Below, piece by piece: positions 1-6,493 of a stretch of 6,582 nt of DNA. The stretch is from a bacterium (GTDB taxonomy: Bacteria > UBA9089 > UBA9088), in the NCBI GenBank assembly GCA_003498085.1, contig DNCM01000175.1, positions 1 through 6,582 of the forward strand, read 5' to 3'. A program made the position numbers and the translations under genes. Below the pieces are notes generated by a model that was not told the origin of the DNA, ran no database searches, and saw only the letters and a program-made list of their open reading frames with translations. Numbering within the stretch: the stretch's first letter is position 1; the number at the start of each line of letters is the position of its first letter.

Positions 1-689
1 AAAATAGAAGAAAGGACGAAAAGGCCTGCATACTCTGTCTTTATGAGTGCATTTCCTAAAGACACAGGGATCCCACCCATTTTTTGAATAGCACAAACTT
101 CCTCTTTTTCAAATCCACCCTCTGGTCCAATGAAAACAGCGATACTTTTTACTGATCTATTTGATCTAAGGATATCCCTAAGGTGTGTATTTTTCTCCTC
201 TTCCCATGCAACGATTACGAGCTCCTGATTTAATTTTATCTCATCAAGCATTGTGGGGTCACAAACATCACAGAGAAGACCCATTCTTGATGTAAGTAAT
301 GATGTCTTTGCGATACTTCTCCACCTTTCTACATTCTTTGTCTTTGCAACTGTTCTTTTTGAAATAAGCGGAATGATCCTATAAATGCCAAGACCACTTG
401 CAGATTCAACAATGATATCCATCTTTGGATGCTTTGGAATCCCTTGAACTAAGGTAATCTCAATAGGTGGTTTTGGAATCCTCTCTTTCTTAGTTATCTT
501 AAGGGTTATGCTCAATTGGCTTATTTCTTTGATCTCTCCCTCATACTTACTCAGTTTTCCATCCATAAGGAGGATTCTATCCCCTTCCTTAAACCTTAAG
601 ACCTTATAGATATGATGGATAGTATCTTTATCCCTAATAACTGCAATATCTTTTGGTTCCTCCTCAATGAAAAAACTATAAATTTTCAA
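1..689 (-). CDS. rsmE: RsmE-family 16S rRNA (uridine-1498 N3) methyltransferase, 3'-truncated by the window edge
   Basis: RsmE is a SPOUT-class, SAM-dependent enzyme that methylates N3 of U1498 in 16S rRNA of the assembled 30S subunit. I translated 229 residues by hand; the frame is open to base 1, so perhaps 10-20 C-terminal residues are missing. The N-terminal PUA-like domain has the usual HHIYKVLRFKEGDRILLMDGK pattern (residues 25-45). The C-terminal knot domain keeps IPLIS (106-110), IGPEGGF (187-193) and LGNALIKTEYAGL (211-223), the family's SAM-binding knot. The start is TTG at 689-687: an in-frame TAA lies immediately upstream, MKIYSFFIEE matches family N-termini, and GGGGA lies 8 bases upstream inside dnaJ. 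It overlaps the end of dnaJ by 14 bases. Oddities: the usual QKxxELG segment reads ESASGLG (95-101), and the EQSGR-type motif reads LTSRM (132-136). Family assignment is firm; exact target is inferred. Confidence 0.88.
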   Translation of the reverse strand, partial: MKIYSFFIEEEPKDIAVIRDKDTIHHIYKVLRFKEGDRILLMDGKLSKYEGEIKEISQLSITLKITKKERIPKPPIEITLVQGIPKHPKMDIIVESASGLGIYRIIPLISKRTVAKTKNVERWRSIAKTSLLTSRMGLLCDVCDPTMLDEIKLNQELVIVAWEEEKNTHLRDILRSNRSVKSIAVFIGPEGGFEKEEVCAIQKMGGIPVSLGNALIKTEYAGLFVLSSI

Positions 690-1803
690 TTAATCTTTCC
701 CCTATCTTTTTTTCCTCGTCTTTTAATTCCTCGCCATGTAGCTCTGCAAGCTCCAAAAATAACCTTTTTTCTTCTTTTGTGAGCTTTGGAGGCAAAACGA
801 CGATTACTTTAACATAAAGGTCGCCAAACCTCGTGCTTCTAAAATACGGCATCCCCTTTCCAGAAAGCTTAAAGACCCTATTTGTCTGCGTTCCCTCTGG
901 GATCTTAAGATGTGCCTTTTTTCCATCGATTAAAGGAACTTCAATCTCACCACCCAATATTGCCTTAACAAAGCTTATAGGTTGTTTTAGGATAAGATCT
1001 GCCCCATCCCTTATAAAATTCTTATCTTCTTTTACATAAACAACAACATAAAGGTCACCTGGAGAACCTCCTCCTTCACCAGCCTCACCCTCTCCAGATA
1101 TCCTTATGCTTGTTTTGGTGTCAATACCTGCTGGAATCTTCACTGCGAGGCGTTTTTTCTTAAAAACAATACTCTTTCCTTTACATTCATAACAAGGTAT
1201 CGCGATAACTAAGCCTGTTCCATTACACCTTGTGCAGGTTCTTGATATGGATATGAATCCCATGTGTTGCATTATACTTCCCCTTCCATTACAACTTGGA
1301 CAGGACTTTTTCGATGAACCCTTTGCACTTCCATCACCATGGCAAGATGGACAAACCTCTCTTTTTTCTAGGTAAATATCTCTCTCGCAGCCAAAATAAA
1401 CATCCCTAAGGGTAACCTCTATATCATACCTTATGTCTTGCCCTCTATAACTCGTTCTTTCTCTCCTTCCAAATATTGTATCGAATATGCTGCCACCAAA
1501 AACATTGCCAAATATGTCCTCAATATCTGGAAAATGGGTAAAATCAGACCATGTAAACCCACCTGGACCCCAAGTTGTCTTTAATCCTTCATGTCCAAAT
1601 TGGTCGTACTGACTTCTCTTCTGTGGATCTGATAAAATCTCATATGCTTCTGATATCTCCTTAAATTTCTCTTCTGCTTCTTTTTTTGAGCCAGATGCTA
1701 CATCGGGATGATATTTTTTTGCAAGCCTTCTATATGCAGATTTTATCTCATCGAGCGAAGCATTCTTTGGAACTCCAAGGATTTCATAGTAATCCCTTTT
1801 CAT
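676..1803 (-). CDS. dnaJ: Chaperone protein DnaJ (type I Hsp40)
   Basis: This is a cytoplasmic co-chaperone that binds unfolded clients and stimulates DnaK ATPase. At 375 residues it has the normal full type I layout. The J domain spans about residues 3-68 with the DnaK-contacting HPD at 32-34. A Gly/Phe linker (about 69-120) contains the DIEDIFGNVFG segment. The zinc-binding region has four cysteine pairs: C151/C154, C168/C171, C190/C193 and C204/C207. Client-binding beta domains follow, with VKIPAGID at 221-228 and a final segment PPKLTKEEKRLFLELAEL. The fourth zinc repeat reads CYECKGKS, so its last glycine is replaced by serine, though both cysteines remain. The linker is rather poor in glycine and contains two tryptophans (78 and 85). 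The ATG lies 11 bases after the aminotransferase stop, without a convincing Shine-Dalgarno, so translational coupling is likely. Neither grpE nor dnaK is in this window, and I saw no CIRCE heat-shock element upstream. Confidence 0.96.
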   Translation of the reverse strand: MKRDYYEILGVPKNASLDEIKSAYRRLAKKYHPDVASGSKKEAEEKFKEISEAYEILSDPQKRSQYDQFGHEGLKTTWGPGGFTWSDFTHFPDIEDIFGNVFGGSIFDTIFGRRERTSYRGQDIRYDIEVTLRDVYFGCERDIYLEKREVCPSCHGDGSAKGSSKKSCPSCNGRGSIMQHMGFISISRTCTRCNGTGLVIAIPCYECKGKSIVFKKKRLAVKIPAGIDTKTSIRISGEGEAGEGGGSPGDLYVVVYVKEDKNFIRDGADLILKQPISFVKAILGGEIEVPLIDGKKAHLKIPEGTQTNRVFKLSGKGMPYFRSTRFGDLYVKVIVVLPPKLTKEEKRLFLELAELHGEELKDEEKKIGERLIENL

Positions 1804-1814
1804 TCAGAAAAAGC

Positions 1815-2945
1815 TTATCTTTTAAATGCCTTTTCTACCTCAGAAACACCGTCTCCAAAATTTATGGAAAATCCAAGATCTGATAATGTCATTTCTAAAG
1901 CAGAAATCGTTGTTATAATATCAAATATTTCTACATAGCCAAGATGGGCTATCCTAAATATTTTATCCTCAAGCTCACCTTGACCCTTTGCAATGTTTAC
2001 ACCGTAAATATCCCTCATCCTATTGTAAAGCTTACTTACCTCAATACCTTCTGGAATCCTTACCGATGTTAGTGCATTAGAGGGTCTTTTTGCAAAAAGA
2101 GAAAGACCTAAGGCAGAAATAGAGGCTCTTGTTGCTTGTGCAAGTTTATTATGCCTTTCTATTACATTAGGGAGGCCTTCTTTCTTTATTCTTTCTAGTG
2201 CAACAGAAAGCCCCTTTATAAGAGAGATTGCAGGTGTAAATGGCGTATCGGTTTTTTCCAAAGCCTTATTTGCCTTTTTAAATGAGAAATAGTACTTTGG
2301 AAGGTCTGATTTTTTCTCTGATTCATCCAATGCCTTTTTACTCACTGCAACAAAAGAAAGGCCTGGTGGCATCATAAGACCCTTTTGTGAACCAGAGACA
2401 CAGACATCAACATTCCAGTCATCCATAAAGAAAGGATCGGCACAAAGCCCGGAAATAGCATCGATAATGAGCATAGTTTCATATTCCTTGCAGATTTTTC
2501 CAATTGCCTCAATATCCGAAACAACACCAGACGATGTCTCACAAAGGGTTGAAAAAACGGCATTTATCTTTTCTTTCTGAAGAATCTTTCTTATATCCTC
2601 TGGATCTGGTGCATCTCCTTCAGGGATATCAAGAACTTCGCAAGGAACTTTATATGCCTTACAAAGCTCAAGCCACCTTTCTCCAAACTTTCCTGCAACG
2701 ATCACCAATGCCCTATCAGTCGATGAAAGGACATTACAGACACAAGCCTCCATCCCACCTGTACCAGACGAGGCAAATATAAAAACAGGGTTTTTTGTTT
2801 GGAATACATATTTAAGCCCTTCTTCAACGTCTTTTAGAACTTCCTGGAATTCCTTTGTTCTGTGATGGATTATAGGTTCTGCCATTTCTAATAAGACATC
2901 TTCCGGAATCATTGTTGGCCCCGGTGTCATGAGTATCTTCTTCAT
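1815..2945 (-). CDS. Class V PLP-dependent aminotransferase (alanine/serine-glyoxylate aminotransferase-like)
   Basis: This is a fold-type I PLP enzyme of the alanine-glyoxylate / serine-pyruvate aminotransferase group, 376 residues, a normal full length. The N-terminus MKKILMTPGPTMIPEDVLLEM has the family's TPGP signature. S60-G61-T62-G63 forms the phosphate-binding turn. D162 in IIDAISG should contact the pyridine nitrogen, and K188 in SGSQKGLMMPPGL is the expected Schiff-base lysine. R331 in the FRIAHLG segment matches the conserved region that binds the substrate carboxylate. Substrate cannot be read from sequence. Relatives in several bacteria lie next to serA and are thought to work in serine synthesis, but no serA is visible here. 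Translation is well supported by AAGGAGGT 9 bases upstream, embedded in the last codons of the Nudix gene. It ends 11 bases before dnaJ. Confidence 0.93.
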   Translation of the reverse strand: MKKILMTPGPTMIPEDVLLEMAEPIIHHRTKEFQEVLKDVEEGLKYVFQTKNPVFIFASSGTGGMEACVCNVLSSTDRALVIVAGKFGERWLELCKAYKVPCEVLDIPEGDAPDPEDIRKILQKEKINAVFSTLCETSSGVVSDIEAIGKICKEYETMLIIDAISGLCADPFFMDDWNVDVCVSGSQKGLMMPPGLSFVAVSKKALDESEKKSDLPKYYFSFKKANKALEKTDTPFTPAISLIKGLSVALERIKKEGLPNVIERHNKLAQATRASISALGLSLFAKRPSNALTSVRIPEGIEVSKLYNRMRDIYGVNIAKGQGELEDKIFRIAHLGYVEIFDIITTISALEMTLSDLGFSINFGDGVSEVEKAFKR

Positions 2946-2948
2946 TTT

Positions 2949-3347
2949 CTAATTACCTCCTTTTGTTCTGTATTTAATATAATCTCCAATGATCTTTCCA
3001 TGGTCGAATACCATATCAGGTAGCTCATCTATTTTAAATATCCTTGCTTCTTTTGCATCATCACCCCCAACTGGTTCTTCATCCGCCTTTGCAATATAAA
3101 CCGTTGATATTGTATGAAACCTTGGGTCTCTAGTCGGGTCTGAGTATGTATGAAATTGCCTTATAAGCTCAATGTCTAACCCTGTCTCTTCTTTTGCCTC
3201 CCTGACCGCCGCATCCTCTAAACTTTCTCCATAATCGACAAAACCACCAGGCAATGCCCAACCGCAGGGTTCATTTTTTCTTTCTATAAGGACAATTCTT
3301 CCGTTTATTTCAATAATTATATCAACTGTAGGAAGCGGATGTTTCAC
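2949..3347 (-). CDS. Nudix hydrolase, ADP-ribose pyrophosphatase-like
   Basis: This small soluble hydrolase (132 residues, the usual single-domain size) cleaves a nucleoside diphosphate linked to another moiety. The Nudix box is complete and canonical at residues 35-57: G35, E41, then REAKEETGL at 49-57, including the metal-binding REXXEE glutamates. The segment YSDPTRDPRFHTIS (68-81) resembles that of prokaryotic ADP-ribose pyrophosphatases, so ADP-ribose is the best guess for substrate; NADH, sugar nucleotides or damaged nucleotides remain possible. The start codon is GTG, and its GTGA overlaps the TGA of pgk by four bases. No Shine-Dalgarno stands in front, so it is probably translated by ribosomes terminating on pgk. 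The last codons (Lys-Gly-Gly-Asn) also form the ribosome binding site of the aminotransferase gene. Family certain, substrate inferred. Confidence 0.93.
   Translation of the reverse strand: MKHPLPTVDIIIEINGRIVLIERKNEPCGWALPGGFVDYGESLEDAAVREAKEETGLDIELIRQFHTYSDPTRDPRFHTISTVYIAKADEEPVGGDDAKEARIFKIDELPDMVFDHGKIIGDYIKYRTKGGN
2955..2962 (-). promoter_or_regulatory. Strong ribosome binding site of the aminotransferase, inside the end of the Nudix gene
   Basis: AAGGAGGT is a full-length Shine-Dalgarno sequence, 9 bases before the aminotransferase ATG. It is read as Lys-Gly-Gly at the Nudix C-terminus. It is the best ribosome binding site in the operon. Confidence 0.85.
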
Positions 3348-4543
3348 TTTTTCATCAGTGCAGAGAGACCTGGTATTTCTACACCCGATAAAAATTCAAG
3401 TGAGGCACCACCGCCAGTAGATATATGAGTCATCTTATCACTAAGACCAAGTTTTGCCACTGCGGCAACAGAGTCTCCACCCCCAACGATGGTTTTTACA
3501 CCCTTATCTACCAATTCTGCCAAAACCTTTGCAATTTCCGATGTTCCTTTTGAAAATTTTTCTATTTCAAAGATACCCATTGGTCCATTCCAGAATATGC
3601 AGGATGCTTTCTTTAGGACGTTTGAGAACTTCTTTGCTGTTTGTGGACCAATATCAACTGCCCTTTGCGTTCCTGGAATGTTCTTTTTTCCAACAATCGT
3701 AGTATCTGCACCCTCTGAGACAAATGTTGCAACAACATGGTCGCTAGGTAAATAAATTGGTTTTTCATCAGCAATGCTTTGAAGGAGAATATCCTTTGCA
3801 GTATTTATGTATTCTTGTTCAACCAAGCTTTTTCCAGTAGGGATATTAAGACCTGCAAAAAATGTATATGCCATCCCACCACCTATAAGAAGTTCGTCAA
3901 CCCTTTGGAAAAGGCTTTTTATAAGGTCTATTTTTGTTGATACCTTCGCACCACCAAGTAGAGCAATTAATGGCCTTTCTTTTGACCCTAAGATACTATT
4001 CATATATCCAATTTCTTTTTCAAGTAGAAATCCAGCAACTGCCTTTTCTACAAATCTACATATTCCACAGACAGATGCATGTTTCCTGTGGGCGACAGAG
4101 AATGCATCATTGACATAGACATTTCCAAGAGAACCTAATTCCTTTGCAAATAGAAGATCATTTTCTTCTTCCTCTGTATGGAATCGAACATTTTCAAGAA
4201 GGACAATGTCGCCTGGTTTCATTTTCTGACATGTCCTTTTTACATCATCACCAATGCAGTCAGAAAGTTTCTTTACCTCCTTTCCAAGTAATTCAGAAAG
4301 TCTTTTGCTTGCAGAGGTAAGTTTTAGCGATTCAACAAATGTCCCTTGAGGCCTTCCAAAATGGGAGATAAGTATTACTGCACCGCCCCTCTCTAAGATG
4401 TAGTTTATTGTTGGAATGGAAAACTTTATCCTTGTATCATCTATTATTTCGCCTGTTTCATTCACAGGAAGGTTAAAATCAACACGAACAATAATTTTCT
4501 TATTTGATACATTGATATCTTTTAAGGTTAATAACCTATTCAT
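3344..4543 (-). CDS. pgk: Phosphoglycerate kinase
   Basis: This glycolytic enzyme interconverts 1,3-bisphosphoglycerate plus ADP and 3-phosphoglycerate plus ATP in the cytoplasm. It is 399 residues, a normal bacterial single-enzyme length, with no fused triosephosphate isomerase. Substrate-side motifs are VDFNLP (21-26), DDTRIK (35-40), HFGRP (61-65) and ENVRF (117-121). The nucleotide-side motifs are GGAKVSTK (197-204), NGPMGIFE (319-326), GGGDS (354-358) and STGGGASLEFL (375-385). All the expected signature residues appear present. The ATG is preceded by AAGGAG with a 10-base spacing; this site lies in the last two codons (Lys-Glu) of gap, from which pgk is separated by 7 bases. The gap-pgk order is the classical glycolytic arrangement, but the usual next partner tpiA is absent; a Nudix gene overlaps instead. 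Confidence 0.98.
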   Translation of the reverse strand: MNRLLTLKDINVSNKKIIVRVDFNLPVNETGEIIDDTRIKFSIPTINYILERGGAVILISHFGRPQGTFVESLKLTSASKRLSELLGKEVKKLSDCIGDDVKRTCQKMKPGDIVLLENVRFHTEEEENDLLFAKELGSLGNVYVNDAFSVAHRKHASVCGICRFVEKAVAGFLLEKEIGYMNSILGSKERPLIALLGGAKVSTKIDLIKSLFQRVDELLIGGGMAYTFFAGLNIPTGKSLVEQEYINTAKDILLQSIADEKPIYLPSDHVVATFVSEGADTTIVGKKNIPGTQRAVDIGPQTAKKFSNVLKKASCIFWNGPMGIFEIEKFSKGTSEIAKVLAELVDKGVKTIVGGGDSVAAVAKLGLSDKMTHISTGGGASLEFLSGVEIPGLSALMKK

Positions 4544-4550
4544 TCCTTCA

Positions 4551-5543
4551 TTACTCCTTATCTATGTACTCTAAAAGGTCAATTATTCTCATAGAATATC
4601 CCCATTCATTATCATACCAGCCAAATACCTTGACCAAATTACCCTGAACAAATGTAAGTTCTGCATCAAATATGCAGGATGCTTGGTTCCCGTTAAAGTC
4701 TACTGATACTAAAGGTTTTTCACAGTACTCAATGTATCTTGAAAGTGGTCCGTTCTCTGATACATCTTTAAAAAGCTTATTGACTTCTTCTTTCGTCGTC
4801 TCTTTCTCTGTAATGGCAGTAAGGTCAACGATAGAGACATTTGGAGTTGGAACCCTGATTGCGATACCATCGAGCTTTCCAGAAAGCTCTGGAATTACTT
4901 TACCAATTGCCTTGGCTGCGCCTGTTGTTGTTGGAACCATAGATAGAGCAGCGGCCCTTGCCCGACGTAAGTCTTTATGAGGAAGATCAAGGATCCTTTG
5001 ATCGTTTGTATAAGAATGGATAGTCGTCATAAACCCTTTTTTTATTCCAAAATTGTCAAGCAAAACTTTTGCAAGCGGTGCAAGGCAGTTTGTTGTGCAG
5101 GATGCATTTGAGATTATATGGTGTTTTTCTTTGTCGTAGTCTTTTTCATTTATTCCCATAACAATCATTATATCCTCGCCTTTAGCGGGTGCCGAGACTA
5201 TAACCTTCTTTGCTCCTTTTTTCAAATGAACCTCGCAATCTTTTCTATCTGTAAATTTACCTGTTGATTCAACAACATAATCGATCCCTAATTCTCCCCA
5301 AGGAAGCTCATCTATTGTTTTACAAGAAAGAACTTTTATTTTTTTCCCTTGAACGATAAGATAATCTCCGTCTACGCTAACTGTTTTTTTAAATTGTCCG
5401 TGGATAGAATCATATTCCAAAAGATGGACAAGGGTATTTGAATCTGTAATGTCATTTACCGCAGCAAAATCAATATTTTTATCGATTCCTACACGCAAGA
5501 CACACCTTCCAATCCTTCCAAAACCGTTAATTCCAACTTTCAT
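4551..5543 (-). CDS. gap: Type I glyceraldehyde-3-phosphate dehydrogenase (NAD-type, phosphorylating)
   Basis: The enzyme oxidises glyceraldehyde-3-phosphate with phosphate to 1,3-bisphosphoglycerate, reducing NAD+, and feeds pgk directly. It is 330 residues, the standard length. The Rossmann fold begins with INGFGRIGR (5-13). VNDITD (29-34) puts D31 at the end of strand beta-2, typical of NAD rather than NADP preference, as does DLPHKDLRRAR with P188. The active-site segment SNASCTTNCLAP has the catalytic Cys149, and His176 (TTIHSYTNDQ) is its base. TTTGAAKA (205-212), RVPTPNVS (230-237) and WYDNEWGYS (309-317) are the remaining family signatures. It is the first gene of the leftward operon. 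The ATG is preceded by GGAGG 7 bases upstream and by a near-consensus promoter about 30 bases upstream. Confidence 0.98.
   Translation of the reverse strand: MKVGINGFGRIGRCVLRVGIDKNIDFAAVNDITDSNTLVHLLEYDSIHGQFKKTVSVDGDYLIVQGKKIKVLSCKTIDELPWGELGIDYVVESTGKFTDRKDCEVHLKKGAKKVIVSAPAKGEDIMIVMGINEKDYDKEKHHIISNASCTTNCLAPLAKVLLDNFGIKKGFMTTIHSYTNDQRILDLPHKDLRRARAAALSMVPTTTGAAKAIGKVIPELSGKLDGIAIRVPTPNVSIVDLTAITEKETTKEEVNKLFKDVSENGPLSRYIEYCEKPLVSVDFNGNQASCIFDAELTFVQGNLVKVFGWYDNEWGYSMRIIDLLEYIDKE
4554..4559 (-). promoter_or_regulatory. Ribosome binding site of pgk, inside the end of gap
   Basis: AAGGAG is formed by the last two sense codons of gap (Lys-Glu) just before its TAA, 10 bases before the pgk ATG. 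This placement suggests that translation of the two genes is coupled. Confidence 0.75.
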
Positions 5544-5550
5544 AACATCT

Positions 5551-5555
5551 CCTCC
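5551..5555 (-). promoter_or_regulatory. Ribosome binding site of gap
   Basis: GGAGG on the minus strand lies 7 bases before the gap ATG and confirms that start. Confidence 0.85.
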
Positions 5556-5572
5556 ATAATTTAGTTTATAAA

Positions 5573-5601
5573 ATTATATTGAAAATCATGATTTTGGTCA
5601 A
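5573..5601 (-). promoter_or_regulatory. Sigma70-type promoter for the gap-pgk operon
   Basis: On the minus strand, TTGACC (5601-5596) and a perfect TATAAT (5578-5573) are separated by exactly 17 bases. Transcription would start near 5566, giving a leader of about 23 bases that carries the GGAGG of gap. It matches the consensus at eleven of twelve bases and is the strongest promoter-like sequence noticed here. It should drive all six leftward genes. Confidence 0.82.
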
Positions 5602-5608
5602 GTATAAT
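5579..5608 (+). promoter_or_regulatory. Sigma70-type promoter for the ubiA-family gene
   Basis: On the plus strand, TTGAAA (5579-5584) and a perfect TATAAT (5603-5608) are separated by 18 bases. Transcription would start near 5615, at or next to the ATG at 5616. It overlaps the leftward gap promoter along 23 bases, so polymerase can hardly occupy both at once. Confidence 0.68.
5582..5595. promoter_or_regulatory. Perfect 14-bp palindrome between the divergent promoters, candidate operator
   Basis: AAAATCATGATTTT is its own reverse complement. It falls within the -35/-10 spacers of both divergent promoters, close to the midpoint of the region they cover. A dimeric regulator bound here would block both. 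No regulator gene is seen in the window, and AT-rich palindromes can arise by chance, so the operator role is inferred. Confidence 0.4.
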
Positions 5609-5615
5609 ATTTTTG

Positions 5616-6485
5616 ATGTCTAAATGTTTAATTATAAGTATGAGACCAAAACAATGGATAAAAAATCTCTTTATCTTTGCCGCACTTATATTTAGCCAAA
5701 GGCTGTTGGAGTTACATTCTTTATTTATCGTCTTTCTTGGATTTATTCTATTCTCTCTTGCATCAAGCGGAGGCTATATCATTAACGATATAATTGATCT
5801 TGAAAAGGATAGGCATCATCCAATAAAATCAAAAAGACCTATTGCCTCGGGCAGTTTAGAGAAAAATTTCGCTTTGTCCTTTGCAATTTTACTTATCGCC
5901 TTTTCCTTAGGAGGGGCATTCTTGATAAATACCAATTTCTTTGTATCTATTATTTTTTACCTTTTTCTTTCCTTAAGCTATTCAGTCTGGCTTAAGAAAG
6001 TCGTTATTATTGACATCATTGCCTTATCATTTGGCTTTGTCATAAGGGTCATTGCAGGGGCTTTGATTATAGATGTTGAAATGTCTCTATGGCTTATTAT
6101 CTGCACAGTATTCCTTTCTTTATTTCTTATATTGGCAAAAAGGCGACATGAACTTGTTTTACTTGAAGACGATGCATCATCCCATAGAGAAATCCTTTCT
6201 GAGTATTCACCTTCGTTTATTGATGAAATGATATCTGCAATAACAGGTGCTACTATTATTGCATATTCTTTATATGCATTCTCAATGAGGGAAAGATACG
6301 AAAGATACGGGGATTTTCTTCCCATTACCATTCCGTTTGTCCTTTATGGAATTTTTAGGTATTTATACCTTGTCCATCAAAAAGGAAGAGGAGGTTCTCC
6401 AGAAATAGATATTACTCAAGATAAGCCATTATTACTTAATATTTTCATTTGGGTTATATCTGTTTTATTGATTATTTATCTATAA
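5616..6485 (+). CDS. UbiA-superfamily prenyltransferase, decaprenyl-phosphate phosphoribosyltransferase-like
   Basis: This is a polytopic inner-membrane protein of 289 residues with about eight or nine hydrophobic helices. Relatives transfer 5-phosphoribose from PRPP to a polyprenyl phosphate, the first step toward lipid-linked arabinose in mycobacteria. The first Asp-rich motif is NDIIDLEKD (N57, D58, D61, D65), followed by RHHPIKSKRPIASG; D133 in the IIDIIALSFGFVIR segment lies where the second motif is expected. KRRHEL (175-180) and SPE...DKPLL (261-273) resemble the phosphoribosyltransferase branch rather than quinone or heme UbiA enzymes. The start is uncertain: TTG 5613, ATG 5616 or ATG 5640. 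I chose 5616 because relatives carry a short lead-in before RPKQWIKN. None of the three has a Shine-Dalgarno. No DprE-type partner is in the window, so the end product is unknown. Confidence 0.85.
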   Translation: MSKCLIISMRPKQWIKNLFIFAALIFSQRLLELHSLFIVFLGFILFSLASSGGYIINDIIDLEKDRHHPIKSKRPIASGSLEKNFALSFAILLIAFSLGGAFLINTNFFVSIIFYLFLSLSYSVWLKKVVIIDIIALSFGFVIRVIAGALIIDVEMSLWLIICTVFLSLFLILAKRRHELVLLEDDASSHREILSEYSPSFIDEMISAITGATIIAYSLYAFSMRERYERYGDFLPITIPFVLYGIFRYLYLVHQKGRGGSPEIDITQDKPLLLNIFIWVISVLLIIYL

Positions 6486-6486
6486 T
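6481..6486 (+). promoter_or_regulatory. Possible -10 box of tRNA-Ser, overlapping the ubiA-family stop codon
   Basis: A perfect TATAAT contains the TAA stop at 6483-6485. Seven bases separate it from the first base of the mature tRNA, the normal distance from a -10 box to a transcription start. No good -35 hexamer is found 16-18 bases upstream, so the tRNA may instead be cut from a ubiA read-through transcript. Confidence 0.4.
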
Positions 6487-6493
6487 TTTGAAA

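Noticed and set aside
3454..4118. Several 80-100 residue plus-strand frames opposite pgk
   Set aside because: They run antisense to a gene with every phosphoglycerate kinase signature, and their translations look like random low-quality protein.
5540..5557. A five-codon mini-ORF (Met-Glu-Glu-Met-Leu, stop) ahead of gap on the minus strand, its TGA overlapping the gap ATG
   Set aside because: Its ATG has no ribosome binding site, and its second and third codons are the Shine-Dalgarno of gap itself. It is most likely a by-product of the GGAGGAG sequence.
5978..6331. A 117-residue open frame on the minus strand inside the ubiA-family gene
   Set aside because: It lies wholly opposite a gene with clear UbiA motifs, has no recognisable domain and no ribosome binding site; it is a shadow frame.
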